This document shows, in pieces, positions 1 to 11,480 of a stretch of DNA of 62,500 bases. Below the pieces are notes generated by a model. The model was not told the origin of the DNA and ran no database searches. It was given only the letters and a program-made list of their open reading frames with translations. The translations under genes and the position numbers were made by a program. The stretch's first letter is position 1; the number at the start of each line of letters is the position of its first letter. Source of the DNA: Cristatella mucedo (Eukaryota > Bryozoa > Phylactolaemata > Cristatellidae); contig WPIO01000024.1 in NCBI GenBank assembly GCA_009760855.2, positions 5,500,001-5,562,500 on the forward strand, given 5' to 3'.

Positions 1-1716
1 TTTCAATATATGAGTTCAGCTGGCCTGCCATCACTTGCTCCAGGAAAAAGTTCAGCAGAAACGGCTCCGCTTCGGTTTAAAAAGGGAGCTTCTGAATACT
101 GCCGATCAGAGTACCAGGTCTCCACAAATTCTCTTAGATCTTGGAGTATCTGGTGCAATTCTGACCACCAGTTTCTTGCGAAGTCGGACCTCTCGGCACA
201 CCTAGGTACGTACCATACTGCAATATTAATTTGAGCTTAGTCGTATCTCACCGAAAGATGGTCTTCAAGTAATGTGGTCGAGTGCCTCGTTTACGGAGAG
301 CTTCGATATCTTCTTCCATTTGCTCTGCGGATCCTGTGATTACTTACTTTTATGCACGAGCGCACGCCACATTCGCGCTGCTCTTTTATAATTATAATTA
401 TAATTTAATTTAACTTTAATTGTATACTGACCTAAGAACCGCTGCTACAGTTTCAGCGTCTCTGAGCCTCTGGTCATCTCAGAGCTGCATAATACTACAG
501 AATACTAACGCGTACAGCATCTCAGCGACAAAAACTCCTCATCAGCTGCAGCTGTAGCGACTGTCAATCCCGCTTCCGGAAATCGTGCTTATTGACATCA
601 TCTTCCATCCTGGCGAACGTGATAAGGAGAATATCCTTATAATAAGAATACAAATAATACATTTCTTTCGGGCGGTAAGAGAAATACATCTCTTACCGGG
701 CACTTCACACGCGCTGGGAAGCAAGCATATCAATCGTTTAGCGATGTGATGCGCTTTTTCGGCACGCACGTGCACATAAAAAAGAAAGGTTGACGCGGGA
801 AAAAGCCGAGTACCGTAAGTAGCAGCAGCCGTGTTTTAAGCTTTATCGGGTAACGTCATAAAGACGGAGCGTGTCGCGATTTCAGCCCAAACAGTTATTT
901 CCAGCCGTCAAGACAATAGCAATTGATGGCACGGCTCTACAAGTATTCAAGGTTGGTTGGGGCAAGGCTCGTCGAACTTTACTAAGCGAAGCGGGTGCTA
1001 CAACAACAAGTCTGACTAGAGAGTGTTTCAGAGTGGCGGAAGTAGGCAAGAGATCGAGAACGTATTAATGCAATAGAGTGACTGGAACATGAAGTCGATG
1101 TGCGACTTGATAGATAGCCAGTGACGAAGGTTAGTAACAATAAAGTATTAGTGCAGAACGAGATTAGAAATGATGCACCGCAGCCAGTACGAAGAGAGAC
1201 AGTATTCTACATTTTCACGGCGACCACTGCGGAAGTGAGTTGCGCCCCCGAAACTTCCAGGTTGCGCCTCTCGTCATTAACAAATATATTATTATTTTTA
1301 CTATTGTTATTATAATTGAGTGGAATCGCGAGCGCAGAGCTCGCTTATTTCCCGCGGCTTTGTGAAGTTACGGTGGGAGGTGCGTGTGTGCGAATGCCAC
1401 TGAAATTTACGCTGTCGTGCAGGCACGAATCCACATCCGACTTTAGCAACATGAGCGCATGCACACTTTACTTGCGCATAACTGTATGCGGATATTTTGA
1501 GATGTAGGTGGTTTATTAGTCAATATCATTTATTGACTTGTTATTCTTCCTACGCCCAGTTTATGGCTTATAGTGATTTACGGGCCAGCAGAGATTATGA
1601 CCATCCCCTTGGTTTAAGGGCTGTTGCGAATGGGGGGCAAAAGCCCGGAAGTTACGTCGAGGACACCAGGCAGAGCTGGCGCGTACACTGCCCCGCTGCG
1701 GCGTCAGTGTGAATAA
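1..1716. other. No gene recognised
   Basis: Only the first 35 bases resemble the inside of the LINE (compare 6928-6962). I see no exon, RNA gene or repeat array. At 1620-1800 an AATAAA inside a GC-rich segment resembles an LTR end, without a second copy to prove it. Confidence 0.5.
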
Positions 1717-2274
1717 ATGTCTTTGAGCCCGCTTCGGTCTTCTGCGTGGTGTCGCGTACCTGCAGCTTGGAGAAACTGTCAAACTGCACTTTGGAGGAAG
1801 AAGAGCATGTGCGATTTAAAAACTTATCGCGATGCTATTCACTGCGAACAAATGAAACGCGCACGAAATAAAAGTGCGACTTTCAAATGTAAGCTAGGGT
1901 GCGAGCGTTGGCATTGCAGGAGTCAAGCGAGAGGTGTGCAAGTTACTATCCGCTGGAGTTTTTTTTTATCTAATACACGCCACTCTCAGCGGAACTGCCG
2001 TCGCTTAGAAATCGAGCAAATTAGTGAATTGTTAGGCGAACTTGCCAGGACACGGGCCTCGATATTTTTCATAGAGATCGAGGCAGCCGACCACGCAGCG
2101 GCTCAGTTTCAGTGCGTTGCCTTAGATTTCCGCGATATTCTCACGCGTTCCGGTAGAGAAGCGGCGGTGCGTGCAATACGTACGCATCTGAGCGCCGATG
2201 GCGGGTCGAGCCGGTGGGCAGCGCCGATCGTCCAATCGCTGCGAACAGCGAATCAGCAGCGACACCGCTATTAA
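1717..2274 (+). CDS. Unrecognised open frame, 185 codons
   Basis: An ATG-started frame of 185 codons lies in a moderately GC-rich stretch. I recognise no domain, signal peptide or membrane segment. The composition is Arg/Ala/Gln-rich, as expected from chance frames in GC-rich DNA. The stretch around 1620-1800 (AATAAA at 1713-1718, then a T/G-rich segment) also resembles the end of a solo LTR, which would make the frame accidental. It is listed only because it is one of the longest non-repeat frames here. Confidence 0.12.
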   Translation: MSLSPLRSSAWCRVPAAWRNCQTALWRKKSMCDLKTYRDAIHCEQMKRARNKSATFKCKLGCERWHCRSQARGVQVTIRWSFFLSNTRHSQRNCRRLEIEQISELLGELARTRASIFFIEIEAADHAAAQFQCVALDFRDILTRSGREAAVRAIRTHLSADGGSSRWAAPIVQSLRTANQQRHRY

Positions 2275-2542
2275 GAGAGTGCGATACGAGAAGTACGGCG
2301 GGACTGACCGCTGCTAATGCGAACGCTTTTAGGCTCGCTCGCTGCGAACGTGCAGCAACCGACGCTCAGCTCAATGACTCTCGATGAATGACTGGCTGAC
2401 CTGGGCAGCAGAGAGGCTGCTCCTATTAGACTCTCTCCACGCTATGCTTAGTCGCGAGATTTGAAGCAGCCCTAAAAATCTATCCGCTCACGTGATAAAA
2501 TATAGACCGTTTCAAAGGCTGCTTATCGGTGATTGCATTTCA

Positions 2543-3120
2543 TAATAATAATAATAATGTACTTGATAAAGCACCTTCAGAGAACTTAATCTCTTTCTTT
2601 ACATTTGCTGCAAAGGGAAATGCAATTAAATGGTAAGTAAAATCATGCTTGAAAAACAAACAAAATGAATAACATGGTTAGGGGTGACATGCACAGTGTC
2701 AGCATGCAAATGTGGTTAGTGGCAGCACGAACAGTGTCAGCACGCATAAGCACGTGAAGGACGAATCACAGGGACCCACTAAATGCTGTCCTAAATAGGT
2801 GTGTTTTCAAGTTCCTTTTAAATGTGGTCAGGTCAGGGGATGTTCTGACGCAGGTCGGGAGGGAGTTCCAAGCTTTGGGAGCATACGAACTAAATGCACG
2901 GTCTCCAAAGGATTTGGGGTTTGTACGAGGTATTTCTAGACTGTTGGATTCCGAAAAGCGGGTAAGCGACTTCTGCTTCGTTGTCAAAAAGCGGATGGTA
3001 CGACGCTTAGCCTGGTGGTGGAGCGGATTTGATTGGCAGGTGTAGTCAAAGAATGGAGGGACCTGAAAGTCAGTTACAGCACCTTGAAGGCGACGCGTTG
3101 CTTCACTGGGAGCTGTGTGC
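2543..3120 (-). mobile_element. CR1/L2-like LINE, 3' end copy
   Basis: 5'-truncated copy: the (AAT)n tail at the left, the conserved 3' UTR (GATAAAGC..TTCAGAGAACTTAATC), then the last codons of the reverse-transcriptase ORF on the minus strand. Readable residues include SLEIPRTNPKSFGDRAFSS and LPTCVRTSPDLTTF, ending FSGSL and stop. The similarity to the other copies fades near 3115. Confidence 0.88.
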
Positions 3121-5204
3121 GAGGTCTGTCGCTCAATTCCCTACCCGCATGGGAGACGAATTGGCGAGCGGACAAAGCTTTGATGCGATTTTATGTGACA
3201 GCCACTAAGACGATTTCAACGGGACATACCAGATGCCAAAGAGCGGCAAACGTCTGCTACTGGATTAGCTGACCCCTTGCGGCGGCCATACAGAGGTCAG
3301 CAATGCTATGCTCCTCACTTTGTGCAGAAGAAATGGCAAAGTGCCTGCAGCTGTCATTGGCTGAGTCCAGAGCGAAGCGACACGCTGACTCAGAGGAACT
3401 TCCTTGCATTGAGCCGCCGAATAAAATCCGACAGGATGCTCGATTGTTCATGTGGCCACAGTTAATCACCATTGCCGTTGACCAACGTTCTCAGAGGGGT
3501 CAGGTGAGTTAATGCCGATAACATCCATTGCTACTGCGTTCCTGGCGCGACGCTTGGCTTTGTGGGGGGTTTGAAAGGCATGGGCGAATGAGCCGAGCAA
3601 TCCAATCTTGTGTCCATTAATAATGCTTTGCTCTTCCACCAGGCGTCTCGCCGAGGAGAGCTACGTAGCGCAGGAATGTCTGCAACGGCTGCCTCTGCTT
3701 GACGAGCACAGGTTGTCGAAAGGCTGTCGTTTTGCCTACCCCAGCTGCTTAGAAGCCGTCAGACGCCTTGCTGTTTCTAAGCCGCTGTCAAGTAAGAGTA
3801 TTGCACTGCATTAGCCTTAGCATGAATGATAAGATGACTCGTCCGGGTCGCGGTGGCAACAAACAATGAGTTGTGCAACTAACAGGACATTTTTAGGGTT
3901 TTATATGACACAGTTCGATGAACCGGATAACACTAAATCAGCAGCCTTCAATGTTTCCATGGTGTTTTAGTTTCGAGAATCGACTCATTTCAATTACAAT
4001 TGCTACAGACCTCCGAAGGACGTACAACCCGAAGGCTGCTTTGCAATCTCAACACTGGCCATCTAACCGTTGTCGTGCAAATGCCTGCGACAAAGCGTTT
4101 ATTAATGCATTCGTAGAGCAAGACGATTCCTGGTTGAATACTGCCATTTGCACGGAGCTGCGTGACGGTTCAAATACTTTAACCAGACTCGCCTCTTCAC
4201 GACAATGAGAGCTCATGCGAGAATTGCAAAGAAATAGCGCAGACCTATAATTTGGCCGAGGTTCTCAACTGAAGGCGATTGTGCCCGATTGTGCTTGTGC
4301 TACCAAGTTTAGTAGTTCACGGGACTTGCCACAACGATCGCATTCCACACTTTAAAACTATGTAGGTCATTGAATTGAGTTGGTTTGTGGTGGCTGTGAA
4401 GCAATTTGAGACGTCGAGTAAATTGTCTCGTGGCTCTTGACTATTGAGTCAGGGGCTTTCAAGGACCTAATACACGTCTTTCATTAGGGGTCGGAATTAA
4501 CGGTCAAGCTGGTGTCTTCGTCAGGCAAAAGATGGCAAGAGTATTTTGAGTGTGATGAATTCTCCAAAAACGTGAGAAGAATGGAGAAAACAGACTCGTT
4601 TTCAAGGTTCGCAGCTTTGTGAAACATCACAAGGTTAAAAACTGTTAGCGGCTGGTTCATACTTTCATACCGAACAATGCCAATATGGGATGCAAAAGAT
4701 ATCTCATAGTCCATATCATTTAAGATTATCTTGATAAAGTGCAGGACAGAGGGGACTTCACTCGGAGGAGATTTGGTAGTATGTAAACATTACGGGAAAC
4801 TTTGTTCGGAGCCGTTAGAGACAGCAATTTGCAGCGAAGTCACAACATTGTTAAATCTATTGATTTCTGAACTTCTTTGAGTGATCATTTTTGTATTCCT
4901 TCAGCGGTTGCTTCATTCGCCATTTTCCTGACTAAGTGTGAGCCACATTATACGAGTATTTCAGATTTCTCCTCAACTTGGGCAAATTTTAAGTTAAACT
5001 GTCCTGATCGGAAAAGCTATTTCGGTGAATAGTGGTCGCTGTATGTACATTTAAGGCAAAAGAACTTAGAAAATCCCACTCAATAACAAGGAAAACATGA
5101 AACGTATAACGTATTGTAATTGCTGTGTAACATTTAAAGTCGCCCTGCGGCTTTTCTCCTTGCCCTGTCCAAATTGATCGGTACTGTACCTGAAACCTAG
5201 TTTT
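3121..5204. other. No gene recognised
   Basis: Unique sequence between two LINE fragments. No long frame, domain, array or RNA gene is visible. Confidence 0.5.
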
Positions 5205-5400
5205 CAATGATAATATTAATAATAAGAAAGCAATAATTCATTTGATAAAGTGCCCTCAGATAACTCAATATCTTTCATGGTACTTTGCATTTTACTGCAA
5301 AGTAAGCACTGTCGAAGGATTAGTGGCAGCATGCTCGATAAACAGCAAGAGTAACATGTTTGAAGGTGACATACAGGTATACGGGGATAGGGGATAGTAC
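5205..5400 (-). mobile_element. LINE 3'-tail fragment, diverged
   Basis: The AATAAT-rich start, TTGATAAAGTGCCCTCAGA and TTAGTGGCAGCATG match the 3' UTR of the LINE family with several changes. It directly precedes the long copy at 5430, as two insertions next to each other. Confidence 0.65.
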
Positions 5401-5429
5401 GTTGATATAGGGTACCGGGCGAATGGAAT

Positions 5430-7450
5430 AATGATAACGATAATGATGCACTTGATAAAGCGTCCTCATAGAACTCAATCCATTTCTAGACACTTTACAT
5501 TTGCTGAAAAGGAAAGCGATTGAATTGCGTGTAATATCATGCTCGATAAACAACATGGATAATATGTTTGGGGGTGACATGCACAGGGTCACCATGCAAA
5601 TGTGATCAGTGGCAGCGTGCACCGTGTCAGAACGCATAAGAACATGAAGGACGAATTAAAGGGACTCACTAAATGCTGTCCTAGATAGGTGCGTTTTTAA
5701 GTTCTTTTTAAATGCGGTCAAGTGAGGGGATGTTCTGACGCAGGTCGGGAGAGAATTCCAGGCTTTGGGTGCCTACGAACTACATGCTCAGTCTCCAATG
5801 GATTTGATGTTTTTACGAGGTATTTCTAGACTGTTGGATTCCGAAAAGCGGGCGGTATGATGCTTGGCCTGGTGGGGGAGTAAATCTGAGAGATAGGCTG
5901 GAGCCAAAGAATAAAGTGGCCTAAAAGTGAGCGACAAAACCTTGAAGTTGATCCGTTGCTTGACTGGTAGCCAGTGCAGGTCGGCGAGAAGTGGTTTGAT
6001 TGGCAACTGCGATGCTCACGACAGACAAGCCTAGCTGCAGTTTTGCACCAGCTGTAATCGCCTGATTGCCCACGCAGGTACGCCAGCAAGCGGTGAGTTA
6101 CAGAAGTCAAGACGGGATGTCACAAATGCATGGACCAACTTAGAAGTGGTATACTTATCTCAACAAGCCTGAATTTCAGCGAACTTAGGTATCTGAATGT
6201 GGTAAGACTTGACCATGGAGATGGTGTGGTTGTCTAACGAGAGGTCACATTGGAACATGACACCTAGAGTTTCAGCTGATTCAACGCGAGATATGATGGC
6301 AGTGCCAATTTTGAGCGTTAGGCTTTCCAATTTCTGAATATCACACTGTGTTTTCTCATTATAAATAGGTTAGTTTCATCATCGTTTAAATTTAGAAAAC
6401 TTGCTGCCATCCATGTGCGGATGTCATCGATGCATGCAGCTTGGGAGTTTAGAGAATTTGAGGTGCTCGAAGGCTGGGAGAGATAGAAGCAAAGATACAA
6501 CTGAGTGTCATCTGCATAGAAGTGAAATACTAGATTGTGCTTGGCAATCATATCAGCAAGAGGGAGAGTATAAACCGTGAAAGAACCAGACCTAGCATGG
6601 AACCCTGAGGTACCTCTCCACTTCTGAGGTACCTCTGATGATCTTTGTCCATTCACGTCAATACTCGGGAGTCTCCCACTGAGATAGGGCCTGAATCATT
6701 GTAGAGCAATGCCAGTGATGCCCAGGTGAGATAAGAGGCGCTGTAGAAGAACTTTGTGATCGATGGTATCAAAAGCTGCCGAAAGATCGAGCAAAACAAG
6801 CAGGGACACTCTACCCATGTCTGCATTCCTAAGGAGATCGTTGTATACCCTAAGCAATGCTGACTCTGTGGAGTGATTAGCTCTAAAGCTAGACTTGAAC
6901 TTTCGAACTTTGAACTAGCAAAGTTTGAAATTTCGATATATGAGTTCAGCTGGTCCGCCACGACCCATTCCAGTGTCTTTGATAGGAATGGTAGAAGGGA
7001 GACTGGGCTGCAGTTAGTTGCTCAAGTTCTCTTGGTCTGGCGTCGCTTTCTTGAGAAGAGGCCTGACTACAGCTTTTTTGAAAGGTGCTGGGACATGACC
7101 TGAAGCTAATGACATATTTATGATGTTCGTTATGCATGGCAGCAGCAGATCCATGCAACGTAGGAGCAGGGCAGTGGGAATTGGGTCCAGAGGACTTGTT
7201 GTCTTTTTTGATTGGGAAATGAACTTCAGGACTTCATGGCCCTGAATGGTGGATTGGATTGAGTCTTGCTGAAAAAAAATGGCGAAATGAGCCACTATAC
7301 GGCCTGTCTTGTTTCGCCAGTCGCAAAAAACTTGAAGGTTAAAAAAATGGCACTGAAAGCCATATTAGGCAGTGAGTCAGCCTCAGATTCGTCTCAGAGG
7401 GTTTAGTGATGACTATGCTAAATGGTTTTCGGCAGCCCGGCTGACCTTAA
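5430..7450 (-). mobile_element. CR1/L2-like LINE, longest copy, with reverse transcriptase
   Basis: Minus-strand copy of about 2 kb with the 3' UTR at the left. From right to left it encodes an RT start (EVLKFISQSKKTTSPLDPIP, then VVRPLLKKATPDQENLSN), finger/palm segments (VVADQLNSYIE, LDLSAAFDTIDH-like residues), the catalytic FYADDTQ at 6507-6518, a region of the form ACIDDIRTWMA, and the C-terminal HWLPVKQRI/LAPAYLSDLL/FSESNSLEIPR block. The frame is broken several times, so this copy is dead. It is the best local reference for the family. The endonuclease and ORF1 are not seen. Confidence 0.88.
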
Positions 7451-10400
7451 GAAGCTACTGTCGGTGAATGTGCCTTGACTTGGGACTCAACTCAGCATGT
7501 ACGGCACAGGTTCCCCGATTAAAATTGTAGGCAAAGAGGTGGTTTCACATAAACCTCTTCGGAGTGTATGCAGAATTTAAGATCGGCAACTGCTTTGACT
7601 GGCAGGGAATGTGAGGGCCAGAGGAACAATTCGCTCAGCAAGACCGAAAGAGTAAGGCAAGAGACTGGAGACATTGTATTAATCAAATCGGTAGAATGAC
7701 GATCAAAAAAGCGAGTACTATGGATGTCAGCATTGAAGGAATACCAGTCAGCATAGAAGTATACACAAGATTCGGCATTGTGATGAATTGCAGATATGTA
7801 TAATCGTATCCTCGCACACAGTAAGCCTTAAACCGACTAACACTCTTCTTCGCCAAAGCTGTGCTGTCAACAAGGTGTTTCGCTTTGGCCCAATAGATCC
7901 GCACCAAGATAAAAGAGCAAGATTTGAATTTTCGTCGTTCGCGAAACCGACGCACCTCGGTTTGGCAGAAAATAGGTGGCGGCTATAGATCTGAAAGTCA
8001 GCTAGATAGTGTCATTGCATTAGTCCACCAGTCATCGAGACCTCGACGCCACTTCTTCTGTTGAAAAAGGACGATCTATTCCATCTAACAGTACGTAAGT
8101 TCAGCAGTGTCATAGCGGAAATGGCACGTTCACAAAATATTGTATCTGTGCGCAACTAGTAGCCAAACTTGCCATTTGCGAAGCTCGAGCATCAAGAGGG
8201 CGAGCAATTAGGTCAATTGGTCTCCAAGGGGGTCTTTTAATAGGTTGAAGGGAAAACAAATAATCAGACCAGTAGTTTCTGTGTATAAATCCGAAGGGTT
8301 AAGCTACCTATCGTCTATTCGTCGAAGTTGCGTGGGCTCCCACTGTCTGGGTTACCAGCTCTTTAGGCTTGCTGGGTGTCATTTTTGTGACGTTAAAGGA
8401 CGGAGCCGCCAAAATGATTTATCTTGATACTGTTTTGAAAAGCCATCGGTGAGGCTATGCTCCGAGTAAGCAGAGAGAGGTGCACATTGTTATGATCATT
8501 AATGGTGCATCTTGGGCAACTTTTAGACAAGAATGTCATGCATCCCATCGAAGACAAATTAGAAGCTATAAAAAAATATCTTAATGCCTTCAGAAGTCAG
8601 TGGCGTGAGGTGGTCTATAGCGATGGCTCAATACTACCATACATTCTAGCCTAGCCTAACAAAAATATTGCATCCCTGGTAGGAGCTTCTCCAAAACAGA
8701 GCAGTTGCTTTACAACATGCATTTACAAACTGCTAAGGACATGATTAGTGCAAACAGCGACATGAGAGCGTAAAACCAGATTGTATTCTCGTATCAGCTT
8801 GAGGTGAGTCGTCCTATAATCACTGGGTTCCATTTGGTCCCGTTGAATAGCTGACAGACTAGAACGGCCAATTGCCTTAGCTTGCTAATAGCTATTCACT
8901 ATCGAGAAAAACTATTCGTTAATTCAGAAAGAGGCCTTGCCACGATTTTTCGTCTCCAGTGTTTCGCATGCAGGGGATGACTAAACTAGCTATTCGCATG
9001 AGGGAGGTAACTCTAAGCCCCAATCTAAACGCTGGGGGGACTGTTTTCTCGATCGGATCTACAGTGGGTGATTACTTCTGACAATAGAAGACCGTTCGCT
9101 CCTCACGAATTAGCCAGTTTCGCACAGGCTAACGGAATACGGCACATCCGGAGTCTGGCACTTCCTATCGGCACCTTATCACCTACAAAGCGATAGAAAA
9201 GCTGAATGCTTCTTAAACAAATTTCAAGCAAGCATTCGGCAGTGGGTGCTTGCGATTGACTTTTGGCTGTTGACCGGTACCGATTAGCATACCGCTCCCC
9301 TGAGATTGCTATACTGGGCTCACGCAATCGAAGTCATTTCTCTTTGCGAAAATTTGAGACCTTGCCTAAACCTACCGCACCTCACCACTGAACGTGCTGC
9401 CGTTCAATAATCACCAAATAGGCCTCACAGGTATGCAAATGATGACCAGACGTGGTACAGAGATTTCCGAAAAACCGCAACAGTCTGGTCTCCAAAAACC
9501 TTAAAATCAGCAAAGAGCTCCGCGGTGTGTTGGTTAGTGCATAGAAGAGATAATTAAAGCCGATAGTGTAATTTGTCAGCAAACCCAGCTTTGCCTGCGA
9601 AAAGTAATGCCATGCGCTCACCTGGCGACGCAGGGAAGGTCTGAAAATCGCCCGAGAGGGGTAAGAAATTGAACCAGCAATGGCGTCAATGCCAGGGGGG
9701 ATATCGCTGCTTGTGCAGTGGTTGAAGCCGCTGATACAAGAATTAAACGCTTACAAATGGACCGCAGACAATACCACAGCACATAATGATGCGAAGCTAA
9801 ACCTCAACACTACCAGGCGCTAGCTATTTTGTTGCAGACTAGTCACCAGAAAGCATGTCGTGTTCTTCCTTTAATGACCAGAAAGCGTGTGATCTTCGCA
9901 ACACATTTTAACCAAATTTTGGGTCTGCAATTTGTAAAAGAAAACGAATTGGACTCGTACACTGACACAGAATTTCGCAGTTTTCTGCTACTTTCCAAGC
10001 GTCTTTCAGTCAAGGTCATCCGCAAGTCGACAGACCTGCTCTATATTACCCGGCATAGCCCAAAAACAGCTTCCGTGGAAGAAAGACAGAGTCCACTCTC
10101 CTGTCTCCGTCCAAGTACAGTTCTGATAACCAGAAATTCCGAAAAGCTCTGGCTTTCGTAAGGCGAATTTGAGCTCAGCTCAACGCTCCAACTTTCTGTT
10201 GCTGTTTCTGTCGCTGTTTCTGTTTGCTGTTTCCGTCGCTGATTAAGATGGAAGAAAGACGGCTAAAAAAACGCCTGCGAAGAAGGCATCTGAAAGTTCT
10301 TGGCGATAGTTTAGGTTGAGTCTAATAAGGTTTCCAGGGTGAACGTTGGGATTGTTTTATTGTCTCGGTCGAAGATAGCATGAATTCAAGGAGTCGGTGA

Positions 10401-11244
10401 CTTGACCAGGGAGTGCTAAATCAGCCAGATAATGAGATTAGCCGTAGAGATTATCAGCGGTTTTTGAATCAATAACAGCTCGGAGGAGCTGGATGCCATA
10501 AGCAATAATCAGCAGTGCGGTGGGCCGTTTTTGGGGATTCGAACTGTGTCGCTACTGCTGTGACCACGAAGTCACTCAGCTTTATTTTGAAAAATGCCAC
10601 CATCCTTGCTCGCAAATGAACTTGTTATAATTTAATTTTGGAAATTGATCTGTGACTCCAGTATTTATCAAATAAAAGTGGACGTGCCTTTAGCTGAAAT
10701 GGATTATAGAACCTCCTATGTTCGAACGTGCATATATTCGAATGCAAAGCGTTTTTGTATGCAAGTCCCAAATTTTGGTCGAATTCTTCCTACGCCCGAG
10801 GCCTGAGTATTCCAAGCTTTCCTGACGTCAGCTGCTAGCTGTTGATCGACCTGCGGAGGTCACTGAGGGGGCTTTCCGTTTAGTCAGAGGTTCAGATTAA
10901 TCAAAGACGTGTGGCCAGCATCGCATTGCAGTATTGCATCCGAAAGGAAAGGTTGTTAGGAAAGTAAAATATTTATAATTAAAGTAAAAAGTAAAAGTAA
11001 AAAAGCGTCATTTTATGTCAGTCCACCTAAGACAGTAACAATATCGAGAGACTTCAGGTCACTTGACTCTAGCCTAATTTTGGATGAATAACAATTCTTG
11101 TGGTTTTTAAAATCAGCAGTTATTCTATTGGGAGGGGAGATCGTGTGTTGGTGCTACTAAGAACGGCACAGTGGTCAATTCAGCGCCGTCAGCCACTCAT
11201 GCGCTTCGGCTTATTTTGGGCAATAAAATAAAGGTAAAGGTCAG
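7451..11244. other. No gene recognised
   Basis: Unique AT-rich sequence upstream of the longest LINE copy. A small cluster of CTGTTTCTGTCG-type repeats sits at 10195-10240; otherwise nothing stands out. Confidence 0.5.
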
Positions 11245-11345
11245 CAAGTTTAACTGCCTAGAAAGGGATTGAGTTCTCCGAGGGCACTTTATCAAATGTA
11301 ATAGGAATAATAATAATATTATTATAATATTATTATTATTAATTA
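11245..11345 (+). mobile_element. LINE 3' terminus, plus strand
   Basis: GAGTTCTCCGAGGGCACTTT, then ATCAAATG and an AATAAT/ATTATT run: the end of the LINE 3' UTR in plus orientation. About 100 bases long; nothing of the ORF remains. Confidence 0.7.
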
Positions 11346-11399
11346 CGTGGAGGTAGACGAGGCTTCGCGCCCACTATTCCGCTAGCAGTGGGTATTAAG

Positions 11400-11480
11400 G
11401 AACTGCTTGCTGCAGGGCTTGAGCCCACGACCAGCGTCGAGGATTGCGAACTATTTGCCACCGGCTAAGACTAAAAAGGG
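11400..11480 (-). mobile_element. tRNA-derived SINE head
   Basis: On the minus strand, TTAGCCGGTGG (A-box like) is followed by GTCGTGGGCTCAAGCCC (B-box like), the same B-box segment as in the SINEs at 20430 and 32925. The tail is not the usual one; AATAAT repeats follow nearby. Confidence 0.5.

Noticed and set aside
1-234. LINE copy at the window start
   Set aside because: Only about 35 bases (ATATATGAGTTCAGCTGG region) match the LINE interior; the rest does not align, so no element is called.
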